Positions 46,517 to 53,781 of a stretch of DNA of 64,000 nucleotides are shown here, piece after piece. Location of the stretch: NCBI RefSeq assembly GCF_030815975.1, contig NZ_JAUSXL010000002.1, positions 3,088,501 through 3,152,500 on the forward strand. Reading direction: 5' to 3'. Under the pieces are notes generated by a model. That model had not been told where the DNA came from. It did not search any database and saw only the letters and a program-made list of their open reading frames with translations. Position 1 is the stretch's first letter. Each line of letters opens with the position of its first letter. This DNA is from Variovorax paradoxus (GTDB lineage Bacteria; Pseudomonadota; Gammaproteobacteria; Burkholderiales; Burkholderiaceae_C). The position numbers and the translations under genes were made by a program.

Positions 46517-47230
46517 ATGAGAAAGCTGCTGCTCCTGCTGGCCTTGTGCGTGGCCGGCGCGGCCAGCCTGGCATCCGCAGCCGCCGGCCCGCGCTACACG
46601 GTGGTGAAGTTCGACCTGCGCAAGGAACGGCTCGAGCTGTTCCTGCGCGACGACGCGGGCGTCGAGTTCAAGCGCCTCGACCGCCTCGAAGCCTGGCTCG
46701 CCGCACGCAACCGGCAGCTTGTGTTCGCGATGAATGCCGGCATGTACCACGCCGACTTTTCCCCGGTGGGCCTGCTGGTGCAGGAGGGGCGCGAAGTTTC
46801 GCCGCTCAACCTGTCGACGGACGCGGGCAACTTCTTCCTCAAGCCCAACGGCGTGTTCCTGGTGTCTCGCGCGGGGAGGCCGCGCGTGGTGGAGTCGTCG
46901 GAGTATCCGGCGCTGTCCAACGGCGTTCGGCTCGCTACGCAGTCGGGGCCGCTGCTGCTGCGCCGCGGCGTGGTGCATCCCGCTTTCATTCCGGACTCGG
47001 ACTCACGGAAGATCCGCAACGGCGTGGGCGTATCGGGCCACACGGCGATCTTCGTGATCAGCGAGCAGCCGGTGAACTTTTACGAATTCGCGCTCTACTT
47101 TCGCGACGTGCTGCATGTCCGCGACGCGCTCTATCTCGACGGCACCGTGTCGGCACTGCATTCGCTCGCGCTGCGGCGCAGCGACTTCACCAGGGAGCTG
47201 GGCCCGATACTCGGCGTGGCGGTGCCGTGA
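46517..47230 (+). CDS. phosphodiester glycosidase family (DUF2233/NAGPA) protein
   Basis: A 237-residue exported protein with an N-terminal signal peptide (KLLLLLALCVAGAASLASA). The mature part has the NAGPA/DUF2233 pattern: AMNAGMYHADFSPVGL near 75, NFFLKPNGVFLV near 111, SGPLLLRRGVVHPAF near 142, NGVGVSGHTAIFVIS near 165 and LYLDGTVSALH near 205. Related enzymes uncover or cleave phosphodiester-linked sugars; here the substrate is unknown, with envelope glycans a possibility. It follows the dehydrogenase gene by 28 bases. Confidence 0.82.
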   Translation: MRKLLLLLALCVAGAASLASAAAGPRYTVVKFDLRKERLELFLRDDAGVEFKRLDRLEAWLAARNRQLVFAMNAGMYHADFSPVGLLVQEGREVSPLNLSTDAGNFFLKPNGVFLVSRAGRPRVVESSEYPALSNGVRLATQSGPLLLRRGVVHPAFIPDSDSRKIRNGVGVSGHTAIFVISEQPVNFYEFALYFRDVLHVRDALYLDGTVSALHSLALRRSDFTRELGPILGVAVP

Positions 47231-47273
47231 ACCGGCCTCTGGCCACCGCGTTTCCATCCACGATCTTCGAGTC

Positions 47274-47963
47274 ATGACCACCCAAGCCCTTCCCATTCTT
47301 TCGCTCGTCGAAACCCGCGTGCTCGGCGTGCTGGCCGAGAAGCAGCGCACCGTGCCCGACAGCTATCCGCTGACGCTCAATTCGCTGGTCTCCGGCTGCA
47401 ACCAGAAGACCAGCCGCAACCCGGTGCTCGAACTGAGCGAAGCCCAGGTGCAGGCCGCCATCGACAGCCTCAAGGGCTACAGCCTGCTGGCCGAAACCAG
47501 CGGTGGCCGGGCGTTTCGCTACGAGCACAACATCGACCGGGTGCTGCGCATTCCGTCGCAGTCGGTCATCCTGCTCACGGTGCTGATGCTGCGCGGCCCG
47601 CAAACGGCGGGCGAGCTGCGCATTGCCTGCGACCGCATGCACAACTTCGCCGACATCTCTTCGGTCGAGGGCTTTCTCGACGAACTCGCCGAGCGCCCGG
47701 CCGGCGCGCTGGTAGCCAAGCTCGCGCGCCTGCCGGGCGCGCGCGAAAGCCGCTGGGCCCATCTTTTGAGCGGCGCGCCGGCGGAAGAGCTTGCCGGGGC
47801 GGGCGGCGGGTCGGCCGATGGTGCGTATGCATCGCACGACGCGTCGCTCGGCGAGGTGGCCGCGCTCAAGGCCAATGTGGCACGGCTCGAGGCCGAACTC
47901 GCATCACTGAAGGCGCTGGTGGGGCGGGTGTGTTCGGAGCTCGGGATTTCCGAAGCGGGTTAG
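47274..47963 (+). CDS. yceH: YceH family protein (DUF480)
   Basis: A 229-residue DUF480 protein. The N-terminal domain has LSLVETRVLGVLAEKQRTVPDSYPLTLNSL near residue 8 (residues about 8-37) and CNQKTSRNPVLELSE, and the second domain has VLMLRGPQTAGELRIACDRMHNF near 104. Both are winged-helix folds. A C-terminal coiled-coil-like tail (VAALKANVARLEAELASLKAL) ends it. The function is unknown, though conserved in proteobacteria. It starts 43 bases after the glycosidase gene. Confidence 0.9.
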   Translation: MTTQALPILSLVETRVLGVLAEKQRTVPDSYPLTLNSLVSGCNQKTSRNPVLELSEAQVQAAIDSLKGYSLLAETSGGRAFRYEHNIDRVLRIPSQSVILLTVLMLRGPQTAGELRIACDRMHNFADISSVEGFLDELAERPAGALVAKLARLPGARESRWAHLLSGAPAEELAGAGGGSADGAYASHDASLGEVAALKANVARLEAELASLKALVGRVCSELGISEAG

Positions 47964-47980
47964 CGGACGATCCATTTGTC

Positions 47981-48337
47981 ATGAAGCACACGTGTCCGAG
48001 CTGCCGCAAGCCGGGTGTCGGCGAGATGGCCAAGCGCTGGTCGAGCCGCGGCGCCCCTGCCACCTGCGAAGCCTGCGGCGGCCTCAGCCATGTACTGGCA
48101 AGCACTTCGAACGGCATCTGGGCGACGGGTGTGGTGATTGTCGTGGCGTCGCTGATCGGTGCGCTCGGCCTGCATTCCTTTTTGCTTTTCTTCAGCGGGC
48201 TGGTGCTTGCCATTGCCTGCAATCTGCGGGCGTGGAAGCGCGCGAAGCTGGTGCCGATCTCGAAGGAAAGTGTGGCCCATGCGAAGACGGCGAACTGGTT
48301 TCTTGCGGGTATCTTCGTGCTCTTCGGACTCAATTAG
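47981..48337 (+). CDS. small zinc-ribbon membrane protein of unknown function
   Basis: A 118-residue protein that I cannot assign to a family. CPSC (residues 5-8) and CEAC near 28 form a likely zinc ribbon. Two hydrophobic segments (GVVIVVASLIGALGLHSFLLFF and LVLAIACNL) follow, then a charged loop and a last hydrophobic stretch (WFLAGIFVLFGLN). The ATG at 47981 is chosen because a start at 47930 would overlap yceH by 34 bases and add a non-conserved leader. It converges on the patatin gene 32 bases away. Confidence 0.6.
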   Translation: MKHTCPSCRKPGVGEMAKRWSSRGAPATCEACGGLSHVLASTSNGIWATGVVIVVASLIGALGLHSFLLFFSGLVLAIACNLRAWKRAKLVPISKESVAHAKTANWFLAGIFVLFGLN

Positions 48338-48369
48338 CCGCAGACGGCAGCAGTGCGCGCTGATCTGCT

Positions 48370-49563
48370 TCAAACAACCGCATCCCACCCGAAGAACCGC
48401 AGCACCTCGCCCTGCTGGCGCATCGTGTCGGCCCGCCCGAGCGCCATCAACTCGCGCGTGTAGCCGGCCTCGAACAGCAGGTAGCTCGCGAGCGCGCCGC
48501 CCTTCACGTCGGCTGCAACCTTGGAGCCGCCCAGCAGATGGCGCACCGCGCCGGGCAGCGCGTCGACGTGGCGTGCCGCGATCACGTCGAGACGCTCCGA
48601 CGGCGCGATCACCAGCAGGTCGAGTGGACGCAGCGAGCTCGACCTGCGCGCTTCCTCCGGAATGAGGCCGAGCGTGTGGTTGATGCGCCGCAGGCGCTCG
48701 ATGTCCACCGCCAGCGCGTCGAGAAAGATGCTCGACAGCGCATGGCCCGCGATCTGCGCCATGGTGGGGTAGCCGCTGTAGGTGTTGGGCGCGTCGGCCT
48801 CGCGCGGTTCGTGCATGCGGCCCGCGCCGATCACCAGGATGCGCCGGGCGCCGAGGTGGATCGCCGCCGCAATCGGCGCCGACTGGCGCATCGAGCCGTC
48901 GCCGAAATACTCGGTGTGCCCCTGCATCGGCAGCGCCGTGGCCGGAAACACGAAGGGAATGGCCGACGAGGCCAGCAGGTGCGCATGGCTGATGCGGTCG
49001 CGCACCGACAGCCGCTGCGAGCGCACCCAGGGCTCCATTGGCACCGCGGCCTCGAAGAAGGTGACGTGCTCGCCCGAGCTGTAGCTCGATGCGGTCACGG
49101 CCAGCGCCTGCAGATGGCCTTCCTGCATGAGCTGCGGCAGGCGCTCGAGCGGCACCATCCGCGCCAGCAGGTCGGCCAGCGGCGCGTTGTCGAGCAGCGA
49201 GCGCGGCTTGATGCGCATCCAGTTGGCGGCAAAGCGCCCGAGCCCGAGCAGCATGCGCCAGCGCGTGCCGCTGCCGATGACCGAGAGTGAATCGGCGCGG
49301 TAGACCTGCCCGGCGTGAAAATCGCGCCAGACCTGCGCGATGCGCTCGACGGCCCCTTCGAAGTCGTCGGCGCCGCAGGCCAGCGCGGCCGCGTTGATGG
49401 CGCCGGCCGAGGTGCCCGTGATCACTTCGAAGGGATTGCGCTGGCCGCCAAAGCCCGCCACGCGCCGGATCTCGGCAATGGCCTCCAGCACGCCGACCTG
49501 GTAGGCGGCCCGGGCGCCGCCGCCGGTAAGCAGGAGACCGGTGGCGGGGGGCGTCTCTGGCAT
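48370..49563 (-). CDS. patatin-like phospholipase family protein
   Basis: A 397-residue putative lipid acyl hydrolase. The oxyanion-hole motif is LLLTGGGARAAYQVG near residue 9, the nucleophile elbow GTSAGAINAA near 50, and the dyad aspartate in YFGDGSMRQS near 218, so the Ser-Asp pair is intact. No signal peptide is visible. The C-terminal half (about 240-397) is a family extension of unknown role. The ATG at 49563 removes a leader from 49650. It is divergent from apbC. Confidence 0.9.
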   Translation of the reverse strand: MPETPPATGLLLTGGGARAAYQVGVLEAIAEIRRVAGFGGQRNPFEVITGTSAGAINAAALACGADDFEGAVERIAQVWRDFHAGQVYRADSLSVIGSGTRWRMLLGLGRFAANWMRIKPRSLLDNAPLADLLARMVPLERLPQLMQEGHLQALAVTASSYSSGEHVTFFEAAVPMEPWVRSQRLSVRDRISHAHLLASSAIPFVFPATALPMQGHTEYFGDGSMRQSAPIAAAIHLGARRILVIGAGRMHEPREADAPNTYSGYPTMAQIAGHALSSIFLDALAVDIERLRRINHTLGLIPEEARRSSSLRPLDLLVIAPSERLDVIAARHVDALPGAVRHLLGGSKVAADVKGGALASYLLFEAGYTRELMALGRADTMRQQGEVLRFFGWDAVV

Positions 49564-49635
49564 TGGATGGGTGTTGTTGTCCCCGGTGGGGGAAAGGCGA
49601 AGCGTGCGCACCCGGGGGCGAGCCATGAGACCCAC

Positions 49636-49641
49636 TAGACT
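49636..49641 (+). promoter_or_regulatory. candidate apbC -10 box
   Basis: TAGACT lies 30 bases before the apbC ATG (49666) and matches the -10 consensus at four of six positions, with AGGAG (49653-49657) as the ribosome site. The -35 position is poor. Confidence 0.3.
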
Positions 49642-49665
49642 ACCCGCCATTCAGGAGTTAGATCA

Positions 49666-50757
49666 ATGGCACTCACCCCAGAAGGGATCATGGACGCGCT
49701 CAAGGCCGTCGCAGATCCCAACACCGGCAAGAATTTCGTGGCGACCCGGTCGCTCAAGAACCTGCAGATATCGGAGGGCGACGTGTCCTTCGACCTCGAG
49801 CTCGGCTATCCGGCCAAGAGCCAGCACGCGGCCATGCGCAAGGCGCTGGTGGCGGCCGCAAAGACGGCGCCGGGCGTGAGCAACGTCTCGGTCAACATCA
49901 CGACCAAGGTCATCAGCCATGCGGTGCAGCGCGGCGTGCAGCTGATGCCCAACGTCAAGAACATCATCGCGGTGGCCTCGGGCAAGGGCGGCGTGGGCAA
50001 GAGCACCACGGCGGCCAACCTGGCGCTGGCGCTGGCGTCCGAAGGCGCGGCCGTCGGGCTGCTGGACGCCGACATCTACGGCCCGAGCCAGCCGATGATG
50101 CTGGGCATCGAGGGCCGGCCCGAGAGCGAGGACGGCAAAACCATGGAGCCGCTCGAAAACCACGGCGTGCAGGTCATGTCGATCGGCTTCCTGGTCGACC
50201 AGGACGAAGCCATGATCTGGCGCGGCCCCATGGCCACCCAGGCGCTGGAGCAGCTGCTGCGCCAGACCAACTGGAAAGACCTCGACTACCTGATCGTCGA
50301 CATGCCGCCCGGCACCGGCGACATCCAGCTCACGCTCAGCCAGCGGGTGCCGATGACCGGCGCGGTGATCGTCACCACGCCGCAGGACATCGCGCTGCTC
50401 GATGCCAAGAAGGGCATCAAGATGTTCGAGAAGGTCGGCGTGCCGATCCTGGGCATCGTGGAAAACATGGCGGTGCACATCTGCTCCAACTGCGGCCACG
50501 TGGAGCACATCTTCGGCTCCGAAGGCGGCAAGAAGATGGCCGAGCAGTACCAGATGGAGTACCTGGGCGCGCTGCCGCTGGACATCAACATCCGCCTGCA
50601 GGCCGACAGCGGCAAGCCGACCGTGGTGGCCGACCCCGATGGCGAAGTGGCCGGCATCTACAAGGCCGTTGCGCGGCAAGTGGCCGTGGGTATTGCCGAG
50701 AAGGCCAAGGACTTCTCGGCGAAGTTCCCCACAATTTCGATCAGCAAGAACACCTGA
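49666..50757 (+). CDS. apbC: iron-sulfur cluster carrier protein ApbC (Mrp/NBP35)
   Basis: A 363-residue P-loop ATPase that binds and transfers Fe-S clusters. The N-terminal 90 residues form a MIP18-like domain. The Walker A motif is GKGGVGKSTTAANLALAL near 105, DADIYGPSQPMM follows near 130, and the cluster-binding CSNCGH lies near 273. Length and order are typical of Mrp. Its role fits the many Fe-S enzymes nearby, including the formate dehydrogenases 2 kb downstream. The LysR gene follows 14 bases later. Confidence 0.95.
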   Translation: MALTPEGIMDALKAVADPNTGKNFVATRSLKNLQISEGDVSFDLELGYPAKSQHAAMRKALVAAAKTAPGVSNVSVNITTKVISHAVQRGVQLMPNVKNIIAVASGKGGVGKSTTAANLALALASEGAAVGLLDADIYGPSQPMMLGIEGRPESEDGKTMEPLENHGVQVMSIGFLVDQDEAMIWRGPMATQALEQLLRQTNWKDLDYLIVDMPPGTGDIQLTLSQRVPMTGAVIVTTPQDIALLDAKKGIKMFEKVGVPILGIVENMAVHICSNCGHVEHIFGSEGGKKMAEQYQMEYLGALPLDINIRLQADSGKPTVVADPDGEVAGIYKAVARQVAVGIAEKAKDFSAKFPTISISKNT

Positions 50758-50771
50758 TCGGCGGCGCGCCC

Positions 50772-51716
50772 GTGAATCTTCTCGCGTCGATGCGCTATCT
50801 CGTTGCGCTCAGCGAGCACAAGCATTTCGGACGCGCGGCGCAGGCCTGCCACATCACGCAGCCGGCGCTGTCGAATGCGCTGCGCTCGCTCGAAAGCGAG
50901 TTCGGCGTGGTCATCGTCAAGCGGGCGCGCGCGTACGTGGGCCTCACGCACGAAGGCGAACGGGTGCTGGCCACGGCGCAGCGCATGCTGCGCGACAACG
51001 AGGTGCTGCAGCAGGAGCTGCGCAGCGAAGAAGGCCATCCGCGCGGGCGGCTGCGCATGGCGGCGGTGCCCACCGCCATTCCGATGCTGTCGCGCTTTGC
51101 CGCGATGCTGCACGAGCTGCACCCGGGCATCGTGCCGGCGGTGCTGTCGATGAGCTCGCAAGACCTGGAAACGGGGCTCGAAAGCCTCTCGGTCGACCTG
51201 GCGCTCGGCTACACCGAGCGCATGCATTTGCCGGGCATCAAGCTCACGGCATGGCCGCAGAGCGTGGAGCACTACTTTCTGCTGCGGCGCGCGGCCAAGC
51301 CATCGGCCGACCGGCTGCGCATCGGCCGGCCGGTGTCGTGGGCTGAGGCCGGCAAGCTGCCGCTGTGCCTGCTCACGCCCGACATGCACAACCGCTCCAT
51401 CATCGACCAGGCGCTGCGCGACGCCGGCATCGCGCTGGAGCCGGCCATCGAAACCAACTCGGTACTTACCCTTGCATTGGCCGTGCTCGCGGGCACCGTC
51501 AGCAGCGTGCTGCCGGGGTCGATGGTCGCGGCCGTGCGCAGCTACCGCGAGCTGGAGGCGCTGCCGCTGGTGGGGCCCGAGGTCAAGACCCCGCTGGGCT
51601 TCATGACCCAGACCGGCGTGCGCCCCTCGCGCGCGCTCGATGCCGCGCTGGTGTTCCTGCAAACGCCGGCGTGGCGCGAGCAGGTGCGGCTGCACAGCGG
51701 CGCGCTCGGCGAATAA
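50772..51716 (+). CDS. LysR family transcriptional regulator
   Basis: A 314-residue LysR-type regulator. The N-terminal helix-turn-helix is LSEHKHFGRAAQACHITQPALSNALRSLE, residues about 13-42, and the substrate-binding domain spans 90-300. It starts with GTG at 50772, 14 bases after apbC. It stands directly upstream of, and in the same direction as, the NAD-linked formate dehydrogenase genes, with 174 bases between; FdsR-like regulators in betaproteobacteria sit similarly, so formate control is a reasonable inference. Confidence 0.88.
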   Translation: MNLLASMRYLVALSEHKHFGRAAQACHITQPALSNALRSLESEFGVVIVKRARAYVGLTHEGERVLATAQRMLRDNEVLQQELRSEEGHPRGRLRMAAVPTAIPMLSRFAAMLHELHPGIVPAVLSMSSQDLETGLESLSVDLALGYTERMHLPGIKLTAWPQSVEHYFLLRRAAKPSADRLRIGRPVSWAEAGKLPLCLLTPDMHNRSIIDQALRDAGIALEPAIETNSVLTLALAVLAGTVSSVLPGSMVAAVRSYRELEALPLVGPEVKTPLGFMTQTGVRPSRALDAALVFLQTPAWREQVRLHSGALGE

Positions 51717-51771
51717 CCGGCCGGCGAAGCGGGCCATCGGCCCGTGTTTCGACCCCGTGCCGGCCATTTAG

Positions 51772-51806
51772 TTATTGAATCGATCGATGCGCCGATCGAA
51801 TTTGAC
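51772..51806. promoter_or_regulatory. AT-rich operator-like region before the formate dehydrogenase genes
   Basis: Within a GC-rich stretch this segment holds imperfect arms ATTGAATCGATCG and CGATCGAATTTGA, about nine bases apart, a layout seen in LysR binding sites (T-N11-A). TTGACG at 51802-51807 could serve as a -35 box, but the -10 position (CACACT) is poor, as expected for an activated promoter. It probably belongs to the LysR protein encoded just upstream. Confidence 0.45.
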
Positions 51807-51890
51807 GCGCCCGGGGCGGCCCCACACACTCGGTCAGCCTTCAAGCATTGATGGGGGCATTTCCGAGACATCGAAAAAAAGGCCCAGGCA

Positions 51891-53720
51891 GTGAACAACC
51901 ACCCAGCCACGACCCGCGAGACAACCACGGCGACTCCAACGCACACCATCGTGCCGCTCGCCACCGCCGACGAGATGCGCGAGCGCATCCGCCGCAAGAG
52001 CAAGCTCAAGGGCCGCCAGCCTGAGGAGGCGGCGCTCGTCGAAGTGCGCACGCTGATCGGTGCGCGTCCGGCCGAGGGCCACCGGCGCGACCTGCTCATC
52101 GAGCACCTGCACAAGCTCAACGACGCCTTCCGCTGCTTGCACGACCGCCACCTGGTGGCACTGGCGCGCGAAATGAACATCCCGATGGCCGAGGTCTACG
52201 AGGTCGCGACCTTCTATCACCACTTCGAGGTGGTGCGCGGCGACGAGGCCGTCCCGGGCCTGACCGTGCGCGTGTGCGACGGCCTGGCCTGCGAACTGGC
52301 GGGCGCCAAGGATCTGCTGGCGCGGCTGCCTGCGCTGCTCGGCGCCGAAGGCAGCGATGTGCGCGTGATCGCCGCGCCCTGCGTCGGCCGCTGCGAGCAG
52401 GCGCCCGCGGTGGTGGTCGACCAGCAGGCCGTGCCGCTTGCGACGGAAGACAAGGTGCTGCAAGCCCTGAAATCCGTGCCGGACGAAGCTTCGGTCGCCT
52501 ATTTCGACGCTGCCGCGTTCGCGCAGAAAAGCATCTCGCCGCTGCCCGGCGCGGTCGAGCGCATGCCGGCCTTCACCGACTACGCCACCTACCGCGCGCA
52601 CGGCGGCTATGCGCTCGCCGCCGCGCTCGTCAACGGCGAGCAGGACGCCGAGGCCATCATCAAGACCATGGAAGACTCGGGCCTGCGCGGCCTGGGCGGC
52701 GCGGGCTTTCCGGCCGGGCGCAAGTGGCGCATCGTGCGCGACCAGCCCGCGCCCCGGCTCATGGCCGTGAACATCGACGAGGGCGAGCCCGGCACCTTCA
52801 AGGACCGCACGTATCTTGAGCGCGATCCGCACCGCTTTCTCGAAGGCCTGCTGGTGGCGGCGCAGATCGTCGGCATCGAGCAGTGCTACATCTACCTGCG
52901 CGACGAATACCACGACTGCCGCGCGCTGCTCGAAACCGAGCTGGCCCGGCTGCAGGCCGATCCGCCCTGCGCGCTGCCGCGCATCGAGCTGCGGCGCGGC
53001 GCGGGCGCCTACATCTGCGGCGAAGAGTCGGCCATGATCGAAAGCATCGAGGGCAAGCGCGGCGAGCCACGCATGCGCCCGCCGTACATCGCGCAAGTGG
53101 GCCTGTTCGGCCGCCCGACGCTGGAGCACAACTTCGAAACCCTCTACTGGGTGCGCGACATCGTCGAGAAGGGCGCCGCCTGGTTCAGCGGCTTCGGCCG
53201 CCACGGCCGCAAGGGCCTGCGCAGCTTCAGCGTGAGCGGCCGCGTGAAGCACCCGGGCGTCAAGCTCGCGCCCGCGGGCATCACGGTGCAGGAACTCATC
53301 GGCGAATACTGCGGCGGCATGCTCGACGGCCACTCGCTCTATGCCTACCTGCCCGGCGGCGCGTCGGGCGGCATCCTGCCGGCGCGCATGAACGACATCC
53401 CGCTCGACTTCGACACGCTGCAGCCCTACGGCTGCTTCATCGGCTCGGCCGCCGTGATGGTGCTGAGCCAGCACGACCGCGCGCGCGACGCCGCGCTCAA
53501 CGTGATGCGCTTCTTCGAGCACGAGAGCTGCGGCCAGTGCACGCCGTGCCGCGTCGGTACCGCCAAGGCCGCGGCGCTGATGCACGCGCCCGTGTGGGAC
53601 AACGCCACGCTCGAAGACCTCGCGCAGGTCATGGGCGACGCCTCCATCTGCGGGCTCGGCCAGGCGGCCCCCAACCCGATTCGCTGCATCCAGCAATACT
53701 TCCCCGAGGAGGTGGCATGA
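51891..53720 (+). CDS. NAD-dependent formate dehydrogenase beta subunit, NuoE-NuoF type fusion
   Basis: A 609-residue diaphorase subunit in which the NuoE-like and NuoF-like halves are fused. The N-terminal thioredoxin-like 2Fe-2S domain has Cys129, Cys134, Cys164 and Cys168. The FMN/NAD domain (about 225-500) includes GLRGLGGAGFPAGRKW near 263 and GEPGTFKDR. The C-terminal 4Fe-4S site is Cys547, Cys550, Cys553 and Cys587 (CGQCTPC). Cupriavidus FdsG and FdsB are separate; the fused form matches the two-subunit FDH1 of Methylobacterium (family knowledge). It starts with GTG at 51891, and the catalytic subunit follows 61 bases on. Confidence 0.93.
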   Translation: MNNHPATTRETTTATPTHTIVPLATADEMRERIRRKSKLKGRQPEEAALVEVRTLIGARPAEGHRRDLLIEHLHKLNDAFRCLHDRHLVALAREMNIPMAEVYEVATFYHHFEVVRGDEAVPGLTVRVCDGLACELAGAKDLLARLPALLGAEGSDVRVIAAPCVGRCEQAPAVVVDQQAVPLATEDKVLQALKSVPDEASVAYFDAAAFAQKSISPLPGAVERMPAFTDYATYRAHGGYALAAALVNGEQDAEAIIKTMEDSGLRGLGGAGFPAGRKWRIVRDQPAPRLMAVNIDEGEPGTFKDRTYLERDPHRFLEGLLVAAQIVGIEQCYIYLRDEYHDCRALLETELARLQADPPCALPRIELRRGAGAYICGEESAMIESIEGKRGEPRMRPPYIAQVGLFGRPTLEHNFETLYWVRDIVEKGAAWFSGFGRHGRKGLRSFSVSGRVKHPGVKLAPAGITVQELIGEYCGGMLDGHSLYAYLPGGASGGILPARMNDIPLDFDTLQPYGCFIGSAAVMVLSQHDRARDAALNVMRFFEHESCGQCTPCRVGTAKAAALMHAPVWDNATLEDLAQVMGDASICGLGQAAPNPIRCIQQYFPEEVA

Positions 53721-53781
53721 GCGCCGCGCCGGGCCGCCCCAAGCAAGCTCGCACCGCAGTGCGAAGCACGAAGGTATTCCA

